In this document: in pieces, positions 55,606 through 64,000 of the stretch
Numbering within the stretch: the stretch's first letter is position 1
Layout of the letters: the number at the start of each line of letters is the position of its first letter
DNA from: Stachybotrys elegans
Taxonomy: Eukaryota > Ascomycota > Sordariomycetes > Hypocreales > Stachybotryaceae
Reading direction: 5' to 3'
NCBI GenBank assembly: GCA_020746835.1
Contig: JAGPNK010000007.1
Coordinates: forward strand, 1,845,501-1,909,500
Length of the DNA stretch: 64,000 bases
The notes under the pieces: generated by a model
Databases searched by the model: none
The model's input: only the letters and a program-made list of their open reading frames with translations
Told to the model about the DNA's origin: nothing
Translations under genes and position numbers: made by a program

Positions 55606-56139
55606 TGATTCTGTATCTCAAATTACTTATTCGTATTCAATCGACAAGGCAGACAATACACAAGTCGGCATACAGATTCCGCCTATCGTAACAAATGTCA
55701 AGATTTTTTGACCAGAAATCGAGGGGAGTTCTTATCGATAACCAAATCATTGGTTTGCCCGCTTATATGCATACATACTAGGTAGCGGTACCAGATATGG
55801 CTAAAGAGCAAACCTAGATTCTCCCAGCCAATGAGGTGTCAATCATGTAAAAGCCTACCCGGAAACAACCGTCGCAATCAACATATTATTGTATAAACAT
55901 CTGCCTGGAGATAGGTTCGCTTGTGAAAGCAGGTTTGTATGAGTGCTTTTGAACCTTTGTTCACTTCATTCAAGACAATCCTCCCATCAGTACGTGCTCA
56001 AGCAAACAAGACTGTCAAGTGCAAGTCGCTCCATCCCACATTTGCTTCTCCATTAAGCCTGCGATACCATCATGCAAGACACGGGTTGATACTAAAACCA
56101 TCAATCGCCGCGGGATACCAACCCAGTCTGCCATACGAT
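55606..56139. promoter_or_regulatory. Divergent promoter region, RRP36 / FCP1-like gene
   Basis: About 530 bp between divergent genes. No coding frame of note. The true start of the FCP1-like gene may lie inside, since its frame is open upstream to 55939. Confidence 0.45.
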
Positions 56140-57207
56140 ATGGTAAATCGCAAGAAGGCTGGTCCTGGGCCAGCTGCCAACAAAGGGGGGCCAGCTGAGC
56201 CTGGTGGCGTATCATTGTAGGTGAAAACCCTCATCACAGTTTCTATTCCCCGCGCTCACCAACATATCAGATCAGTCAATATCCAGGGATCAGCAGCCCT
56301 CAAGGAGAAGAAGGGTAGAAAGTCAAAGTATGCCTTGCGCAAACAAGTTGCCAAGGCCGCAAGTTCGTCCGATGCGCCCTCCCAAAAGTAGGTCCTCTAT
56401 ACCCAACAGCCGCCCCAAGACAAAAAAAAAGGAGAAGACAATGAAGAAAGCATCCGCTGACCCCTCCCACGCAGGTCAGGCCAGCCTGCCGTCTCCGAGG
56501 CCCCCAAGAAGAAACGGCCTCGCGAACGTCCCAGCGAGGCGTCAGGCGGCGTCCCAGAGCCAACCATGGCCTACTTCCTCCAGGCCCAGAAACCGCCCTC
56601 GCAGCTCCCAGAGCCGCGGCAGATCCTCGTCGTCCTGGACCTCAACGGCACGCTGCTCTACCGCCCCAACAAGCGGCAGCCGACCAAGTTCATCGAGCGC
56701 CCGCACGCCAAGGACTTCATGGACTACTGCCTCGACACCTTCACCGTCGCCATATGGTCCTCGGCCCGCCCAGACAACGTCAACCACATGGTCGCCCAGC
56801 TGCTCACCCCGGAGCAGCGCGCCAAGTGCGTCGTCGTTTGGGCGCGCGACAAGTTTGGCCTCGACCAGGCCGACTATGACGGCCGCGTCCAGTGCTACAA
56901 GAGGCTCAGCCGCATATGGGCCGACCCCGAAATCCAAAAGTCTCACCCCGATGCGGATCAAGGGGGCCGGTGGGACCAGTCCAACACCGTTCTCGTCGAC
57001 GACTCTCTTGAGAAGGCCAGGAGCGAGCCGTGTAATCTCCTCGAGATACCTGACTTTGTCGGCTTGGCAGGGGAGCCTCCGCATGTTCTCCCACAGGTCC
57101 ACGATTACCTGAACAACCTGTGTCGCCAGTCTGATATCAGCCAATTTGTGAGACAAAATCGCTTCATGTTGGATCCAAGTTACAAGCTTCAAGGGGATGC
57201 TGATTGA
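56140..57207 (+). CDS. FCP1/NIF-like HAD-superfamily protein with DxNGT motif
   Basis: The last exon, 56475-57207, is sure; it joins in phase with an exon ending at 56387 (GTAGGT donor; CTGAC branch and GCAG acceptor). The first exon, starting MVNRKKAGPGPA at 56140, is probable, but its donor (near 56202-56208) and the next acceptor (near 56270-56288) are unresolved. The N-terminus is basic (KEKKGRKSKY, PKKKRPRERP) and could be nuclear. The HAD domain reads ILVVLDLNGTLLYRP, FTVAIWSSARPDNV, ARDKFGL and VLVDDSLEKARSEP. Motif 1 is D-L-N-G-T where FCP1/SCP phosphatases have D-x-D-x-T, so the general acid/base aspartate is asparagine. Substrate unknown. It may be a weak or altered phosphatase, or a binding protein. 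Confidence 0.8.
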
Positions 57208-57532
57208 GAGAAAAAAGTGAATAAAGACAAAGCAGTGATGAGGGCATAGACTTAGATACCAGAGAGGAGCAGTGCACATTAAAACCGTGGTTTACGACAG
57301 AGAGTCAATTCTTGTAGACGTAATCTCGCAGCATCATGCCGCTGGTATCTACCACACTTTCCATTGCCACCAAGAGATCCCGGGGCGTTGCCAAATGCAT
57401 TCCCTCTAACAAATCCTTTATGAAGCATAACCGTGTTTCGTCAGTCATATCATCCATTTCTACCATTGAACCATCAACTGTCGTTTCATCCCTCCCAATT
57501 TCTTTTTTCCTTTTTGTTTTTTTTTACTTGAT
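57208..57532. other. Convergent intergenic tail region
   Basis: 325 bp between converging stop codons, T-rich next to the eEF1-gamma stop codon. No coding signal. Confidence 0.55.
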
Positions 57533-59115
57533 TTATTTGAACACCTTGCTGCTCTGGTAGCCGTACTCCTTGCCATCGACAGTGATGGGGTTCTCGGTTG
57601 CCCAGTGGTGGTTGACGAACTCCTTGTCCTCAGGCTTGGTGGGGTCAAGCTTGGTGAACTCGTAGCTCTCCCAGTCGGGGGCAACGTCGAAAGCAGGGAG
57701 GTGCTCCTGGCCACGGACGACGAAAGCACCCTGGATGACGGAATCGTTGTTCTCGCCGTAGACGGAAGCGACACCGAAGATGTACTTGCGAGAAGCCTCG
57801 AGACGGGCGAAGAAACCGCCAATGAGGTTGGCAGACATGAAGGTCAGCGCCAGCTCCTTGTTGTACTTGTAGTCAACGCGCCAGATAGAGTAATCCTCAA
57901 AGGGGACAGTCTTCCAGAAGTACTCCATGGCAGCCTCCTCGGTGTTGTTGGAGTAGAAGCGCTTCCACTCATCGAGGGGGTAAGCAGAGCGGGGGAGAGC
58001 CTCGAGAGGATGCTTAGGCTTGGGGGCGGGAGCCTCCTCCTCCTCAGCAGCAGGGGCGGCGGGCTTAGGAGCAGCCTTGGGGGCAGCAGCCTTGGCAGGC
58101 TTGGGAGCCTCAGGCTTCTTGGGGGGAGTGTTGGTGAGAGCAGGAGTCTCGAGGAGCTCGAGCTTGGGGGTAGTGGCAGTCCAGATGGGCTGGTTAACCA
58201 CAGTCTCGTACCAACGGGTGACGTTGGGGTGCTCCTGGCGCCAGGTCTTGTCGAAGAAGTACTGGAAGCCACGGGTGATGATGCCGGCGGCAAAGAGATC
58301 GGCAAGGGTGATGCGCTCGCCGACCAGGTAGGTGTTGGTGAGAAGGTGCTCCTCAACAACGTTGACAATCTTCTGGACCGTCTTGATGGCCTCATCGATG
58401 TTCTTCTTGTTGTAGGGGCTGCGGCCGAGAAGGGGGAGGTACCAGCTGCCGAGAGCGGGGAGGGCCTCGCTGTTGAAGTAGGACATCCACTTCAGGATAG
58501 AGGCATAGCTACAAATATTGTTAGCTCGCATGTCGACGTACGAGAGGAAAATGGTCGAAACCTACTCCTGCTTGGTCTTGCCGAGAAGAGTGGTCTTCTC
58601 GTTCTGGGAAGCGACTGGACATCTTGGTCAGTAACCATCAACGAAATAGTACTGAAGGCCAATGAGAGGAATGGAATGAGAAAGAAAGATTCAGAAAGTT
58701 GACTTTATCCACAGAAAAATTTCAGACAGGGATAACTGTAATATATGCAAGGTCATCACAATCAAGGAAGGGGTTGTTCCGAGTTTGAGTCATAAAAACA
58801 AACGAGGATATGAAGTTTTCAACGTACAGTAGATGGCAATGGCAATGCACTCGGACAGAGTGTAGCCATCCTCGCCGACGAAGGCAGGGATCTTGCCGAG
58901 CTTGCTGGCCTTGAGGTGCTCAGCGCTGGGGTTGGTGGTATCGGCCTCAACGAGGTTGAGCTCCAGGCCGTTGGCCTTTGCAACAGCCTTGATGGCGGTG
59001 CTGCGGGGGTTGTCCTGATCAGACACGATCCAGTCAGTCAAACCAGGCACAGAGGGTGTCGCGATCAAGGGCAGAGAGTGCCTACAGCCTTGTGGAAGAG
59101 AGTTCCGAAAGCCAT
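57533..59115 (-). CDS. Translation elongation factor 1-gamma (eEF1B gamma, 413 aa)
   Basis: Four exons on the complement: 59115-59086 (30 nt), 59014-58828, 58614-58566 and 58508-57533; phases agree. The N-terminus MAFGTLF opens a GST-like domain (NPRSTAIKAVAKANGLEL, KIPAFVGEDGYTLSECIAIA, then YLVGERITLADLFAAG in the C-terminal GST half). A Pro/Ala/Lys-rich linker at about residues 215-260 leads to the conserved EF1G domain (HPLEALPRSAYPLDEWKRFY, FEDYSIWRVDYKYN, GVASVYGENN, ending KVFK). It is the scaffold subunit that holds the eEF1B exchange factor for eEF1A. Codon choice is strongly biased to C/G endings, as expected for a very highly expressed gene. It is divergent from the uS9m gene. Confidence 0.96.
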
Positions 59116-59467
59116 CTTGACGGATTGCGCGCGGGGTTTGGGGAATGCAGAAAGGTTGCGTGCAAACAAGTTGAGGTGCGTAAGGGAGAAAAGGTCAGAG
59201 AAAGATGTGGCATGGAGGAAATTTTTAAAAGGGAGTTCCCCCACCAGGGGAATCCATGCCCCGCGCGTGGCTGACCCAGCAACGGGTGGCTGATGCCATT
59301 TTCTCTATCGCTGCCGACATTGTGGCGCAGACCGGACTTATCTCCACGTGACGCTCGAGCCCAGGGGCTCATCGTGGCTTGCGGTTAGCATCTCCAAGAT
59401 TTTCCGAGGCCTGGCCATTTGTCGAATCGAGTCCACGAATCCTCTTCAACAACCTCGACGCACGGCC
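59116..59467. promoter_or_regulatory. Divergent promoter, eEF1-gamma / uS9m
   Basis: 352 bp between the two start codons, so one short region serves a cytosolic and a mitochondrial translation gene. A TTTTAAAAATTT-like sequence on the minus strand (about 59219-59232) with pyrimidine-rich sequence between it and the eEF1-gamma start fits a core promoter for that gene. Confidence 0.5.
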
Positions 59468-60491
59468 ATGATGAAGGGCATTGCTGGCGGTCTGCGACCG
59501 TTTGCACGCCGGGGACAGCTCCTGCGACCCCAATGGCAACAAAACACACCCGTGCGGCTCACAGTACAGCTGCCGATTCGAACCGCATCTACGGAGTCGA
59601 AACCGAAGTTGGACGATGAAGCCAAGGCCATCGTAGAGAGCATCAAGATCCCTTTCCAGGGCGTCAAGCACGCGCGCGCAGTTCCGTTCACGCCGTCGTA
59701 CTTCTCGAGAGAACCGCGTTTCAACGACATGTACATTGGCATCTCCAAGCTCCTGACGAAATATCATCACCTTCCCACACTTCCCTCGAGCGAGGCGCCA
59801 ACAGTTCCCTGGTCGAAGCTGTCGGATATGCGGACAAAGCTGGGAGAGCCTATCAAGGCGGCACACTACGCCAAGGTGATCCAGATCGCCCGACGTCTTA
59901 ACCTCATCGAGCCGTCGATGCGGCCCCAAGAGGTCACCGTCGCCCTGAATGGATTCCTGCGAACCACGGCTCTGGCGGTCACGGAGCGGTCTGTTGCCCC
60001 GATCGACAAGTTTGGGCGAGCGGTCGGCGTGGGAAAGAGAAAGGCATCCTCGGCACGTGCCTACGTCGTGGAGGGTACGGGCGAGTTCTTGGTCAACGGA
60101 AAGCCCTTGAACGAGGTGTTTGGCCGCGTTCATGATCGTGAAAGTGCGGCATGGGCTCTTCTTGCAACAGAGCGACTGGACAAGTACAACGTCTGGGCCA
60201 TAGTCGAGGGCGGCGGCACGACCGGACAAGCGGAGGCCATTACGTTGGCCGTTGCCAAAGGACTCCTCGCCCATGAGCCAGCCCTGAAGCCCGCACTGCG
60301 TAGAGGTAAGCTTTCCACTTGCACTTTCTCTCTCTCTTTTCTCACTACATGCTCTGTTTCTCTTCGCCTGTATCGTAACGCGTGCTAATATTCGTGCAGC
60401 CGGTTGTATCACAAGGGACGTGAGAACCGTGGAGAGAAAGAAGCACGGCCGTGTCAAGGCTCGCAAGGCCCCTACATGGGTCAAGCGATAA
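59468..60491 (+). CDS. Mitochondrial small-subunit ribosomal protein uS9m (309 aa)
   Basis: Two exons: 59468-60305 and 60400-60491, joined across a GTAAGC donor, a GCTAAT branch and a GCAG acceptor in phase. The start [16 protein letters not shown], rich in Arg with no acidic residue, is a mitochondrial presequence. A long N-terminal extension (about 165 residues) typical of fungal mitoribosomal uS9 precedes the core. The S9 signature is plain: [44 protein letters not shown], and the basic tail [20 protein letters not shown] ending in WVKR. That tail reaches the P-site tRNA in ribosomes. The frame is open upstream to 59348, but the presequence places the start at 59468 or 59471. Confidence 0.95.
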
Positions 60492-63400
60492 TTTTGTCAA
60501 GGTCGTGGAGAGGTTTTTACGAGTCACAAGTGCTACTGCAAGGCATCACAATGACGTGGTGCAACTCGGCGCGTCCGAAGCACTCGTGGCATATGTACAA
60601 TTAAACGAACATCTTGTGTAATTTTACCCCAGGACAGCATTTCCCTGAAGATCGCATATCTCCGGCCACTTGACCCGACGGCCGAATAAACAGCCACCTG
60701 ACTAAGAGAAGTGTGATGGCGCGCAAACCACCAGTTGAACCTAACTTTCATAACGGCGTTTCCGAGAATGCCATCCAAGCAAAGGCCCAGGGTCGCGCTG
60801 ACCCGAACGACGCAAGGTGGGTGAAGTGAATTGACGGCGTCGCTATCCGAGAATCGGGGGTGATTTAAGTTCCTGGGCATGCAGGTGAAACTATCACTGA
60901 GGTGCTGGCCGTCGACGCAAAGCCACTAGTTGTTAGTGTCATTGGGGAGGAAGGAGGAGTGTGTATCAGGGGCCGTTGAACGAAGTTCTGCTTGCTTCGA
61001 AGAGAGGGGGGAGGGGGGTGGTTGTCCCTGCATAACGAAGAAGACGAGGCCCGCTCGAGCGCCCGGAGACTAGTAGAGTTTGCACTGCTGCTACCTAACT
61101 AAGGTGCGGCGTGGCCTATCCCTCTCGGCCGTCTGAGAACGACCGCTTTAGTATGCACGCGACCGCAATGGGTATAATTAAAGGCGCACGCTAGGGGAGT
61201 CACGCAGCTTGCAGCGGCTTGTGGTCGAAAGCACAGACTACAATGTGGTGTTGGCACTGCGAAGCGTACTCGTATGATAAAAGTCTTTGCAAGCCGAGGC
61301 CAGTTGTTGCTTACCAGCTTGCTGACTCGGTCCAAATGTCAGAGCTTCAGAACCCTTCGAGAAGGCTTCTTGGTATCACAACATGTTTCAGGACTTTCTT
61401 CCAAGTCATTTGCGTTGGACGTTACTGAGTCCAATGAAGGGTATCACGGCAGCAAGGTTGGCTAGGATTGCTCTCGATTCTTTGCTCGACCCCTCTCATT
61501 TGATGAGTAGACGTATGCCTAGTAAAATACTGGGCCCTGTGAGTTGTTGCGAGGCACAAGCCATGAGACGGCGTGTCCCAGCCGTCCAGAGGTGAGGCTG
61601 TAGAGACACGAACCGGTTCAGCTGAAGTTTGTTGCGTGACGGAAAGGCCCTGCACGGGAGTGATGGATCCCGGCGGGGCGAGAAGTTTCGTCCTCCGGTA
61701 CTTGAGTGCAATGGAGATGGGATATTCGGGGTTTCACGTGGGAGATCCTAAACCATAGTGACTATGAGTCGGATAATGAGGTTGATGGCAGATGGATGTC
61801 GGGCTGTCGGGCTTGTATTGGCTGGCAACACGCGACCTGACGGTCAGTTATACAGAGGTTCTAGGCAAGAAGTATACGGGCAAGATGACCCCATGTCGCC
61901 TTGTTCTTGGTGTTTTGTGGCGATGCAGAAGATGCATCGTCCAGTCTCCATAACCTGTAGAAAACGAGGCTGACGGCGGATCGACAAGGTACCTCCGTGT
62001 TGATCGCTCGCTTCCCGTTGGGCAAATACCAAGGACCCATGCTCGGCAATACCCAATGCTAGCCATGTACCATGTCCGGCTTCAAAGTCCGGTCGAATTG
62101 GTCGACTTCAAACATAGGGACACTCGGAGGCGGTCGGTAAATGTTGTCGTTGCCGGTTGCTGCCACGAACAGGTCGGACGTGGTATGCAGGGTCCTTTCG
62201 GGCGGCAGCCATGATTGGGTAGATGGTTCTTGTCTGCTTACAGTACTGGTTGCTGTAGGGCACGGCAATGTGTGTCATGCCCATGCAGTTGAGGATGTTG
62301 CGCGTCCAGGCTAAAGCTCTCTGAGAAGGGGGGAGGGGGGCCTCAAGAAACGGGGCTGAAGGCGCACGCCCTGCCAGGCGGCCCATCGTCTCTTCTCATT
62401 CGTGCGCGCGTGTGGATAATTCTCGTGGACAGCCTCGCAAGGTCTGCACTTTCTGGAATACCGTGGGTGCTAGCCCCTGCCGGCGGGCATGACTATGTTC
62501 CGGGACGAATCGCAACGGTGCGTGTTTGCAGAAATCAAATTTGGCACCTCGCTAAGCCGGGCATGATGGTATGTTTGCTCTAGGAAGCTCGCACTGACCT
62601 TGGCATGCCATCCATCCTTGGCCATCATCATCGTGTGTATCCGTAGAGATATCACACAATTATATGACATATTATGGTACCCGCGTTCCTGGGATCGAGG
62701 TTGCACAGCACGGAGCATACCAGATACGTACACCCGACGGTCGGGTCAACGTTGCGATCCTTTGTCTCGGGACACGGCGATGGTGATGGTGCGCATGCGC
62801 ATGCGCCTGTACGCTGCATCCGGGAACCAATATCACGCCCAAAGTCATGGGTCGGGTGAAGCGCCAGGATGTGGTCCATGACAAACCTTCTCGGGATCTT
62901 TGCTGAAAGTGGGTTGCTGAAACAACCCGGCTGGTTCATGCGATCATTGTGACCATGGAGGTACGAGGTACATAGGTAGGTACGATCTCATGGCCAATCT
63001 TGCTTGGTAACGACGACGTAATCAGCCGGATGGAAGGCGCATGCATTTCTCGGCGAACCGTACTGAGCGCCAGGTATTGGGGAGGATGCCCTTCAGGGAG
63101 CAATTCGTATTACCTAGTACTCAATGGTACGGAGTTAGTAATTAAGGCTGAATTGATTCTGGCATAGTGATGAGAAAGCCAAGGCATCATCGATGCTTCC
63201 TTCACAAGTACTGATGTAGTGAGAAGGCTTAATTAGTAGCAGGCTTCTCCGTTATCCCGGAAGGCACAACAACTGGATGCACACATTCATTGGCTCGATC
63301 TGCCGTCGGGGAGATTTTCCGACTCCACCCCTCTCGCAAGTTTTATTCTGGAAGGGCAACTGCACCTGCCTGGCCCCTGGTGCGATTTCGTGAAGCGTGC

Positions 63401-64000
63401 CGGCATGTCCCGCCCTCGCCTTCCCTACTTGGTAATGTCGAATGCCGGAACGCCAACGTACGAGAATGAGAAATCTCCCCATTCCAAATCTTGAGAACAG
63501 CTTGCAGAGGAGACAGCAAAAAAAAAAAAACCGTCACATTTCAGAACCAGCGACCCCCACGGAGTCCAGTGCGATGAATATGGTGGTGAACGAGCTGAAC
63601 ATCCCCGTACCTGTTTTTCTTTTGTTTTATTTTTATTTTTGAATCTTTGTCGTCCCCTCTTTCTCTCCCAACCACACACTAATTGGTGTGTCGTGCAAGG
63701 TTCAAGGTTCCAACGACGCCCTCAAAGAACAGCCTCTAGAGGGGCTTGACACACCCCGACGCCCAACGCCAAGTGGAGAGTGAGCCTATATTCCACCAAG
63801 GGCCTCTGTATTGGACATTGGATTGGATCCGGCAATGGGACGCCTGTGTTCTTGTCAACACCCCCTCGGGCCCTGGCAATGCACCAACCATGACGAGCGT
63901 CTGTCATGGGATGGATGTTATTTACGCTACTTGAGCCCATTGGGCATCGCTGGCACCAGTCAAAACTCAGCCCAGTAACTCCATCCGTTGGTTTGCGTCA
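60492..64000. other. Gene-poor region at the right edge
   Basis: 3.5 kb in which I find no supportable gene on either strand. Frames are short and of chance composition. An A12 run lies at 63519-63530 and a TTTTATTTTTATTTTTG stretch near 63625-63641. A gene may begin beyond the edge. Confidence 0.55.

Noticed and set aside
57605..58702. 365-codon plus-strand frame antisense to eEF1-gamma
   Set aside because: Same cause: biased codons in a highly expressed gene leave the opposite frame open. Its Leu/Gly/Glu-rich repeats mirror the coding codons.

Overview
This window looks like nuclear DNA from a filamentous ascomycete (Pezizomycotina, probably Sordariomycetes and perhaps Hypocreales). The evidence is short spliceosomal introns (about 45-80 nt; GTRNGY-type donors, CTAAC/CTGAC-like branch sites, YAG acceptors), G/C-ending codons, pyrimidine-rich promoters, compact alternating gene order, and families typical of moulds: an internal Zn2Cys6 regulator, a fungal LCCL membrane protein, an asparaginase-ankyrin fusion, a questin-oxidase-like protein and a GT15 mannosyltransferase. 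The order-level placement is inference. No database was searched; exon models were read by eye and checked for phase.

Layout. 1-7.8 kb: a long stretch with no convincing gene, holding simple repeats, in front of a Zn2Cys6 transcription factor (7789-10489). 11.3-23 kb: WDR83/MORG1-like WD40 protein, GT15 mannosyltransferase (-), gamma-tubulin complex protein GCP5, an acyl-protein-thioesterase-like protein with no catalytic triad (-), an LCCL-domain membrane protein (-) and QTRT2. 23-25.1 kb: gene-free promoter region. 25.1-40.3 kb: secreted alkaline phosphatase, CutC (-), a SET/Vps75-type histone chaperone, a questin-oxidase-like protein, PWP2 (-), the CDC12-class septin and a mitochondrial PDK/BCKDK-type kinase (-). 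42.8-52 kb: USP7/UBP15-type deubiquitinase, L-asparaginase with ankyrin repeats (-, with a probable one-base lesion) and COQ8. 52.5-54.1 kb: a degenerate tandem array of an unrecognised short sequence family. 54.6-60.5 kb: RRP36 (-), an FCP1/NIF-like HAD protein, eEF1-gamma (-) and mitochondrial ribosomal protein uS9m. 60.5-64 kb: no convincing gene.

Most genes are conserved housekeeping genes: ribosome biogenesis (PWP2, RRP36), translation (eEF1-gamma, uS9m, QTRT2), cytoskeleton (GCP5, septin), chromatin, ubiquitin and mitochondrial metabolism (COQ8, PDK-like kinase). They alternate strand and form divergent promoter pairs and convergent tails. I see no secondary-metabolite cluster, CRISPR array, rRNA or intact transposon.

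The points most worth checking are the 52.5-54.1 kb repeat family, the predicted pseudo-hydrolase at 17.4-18.2 kb, the frame break in the asparaginase gene (C6 tract at 48733-48738), and the open, protein-like frame behind the stop codon of cutC.
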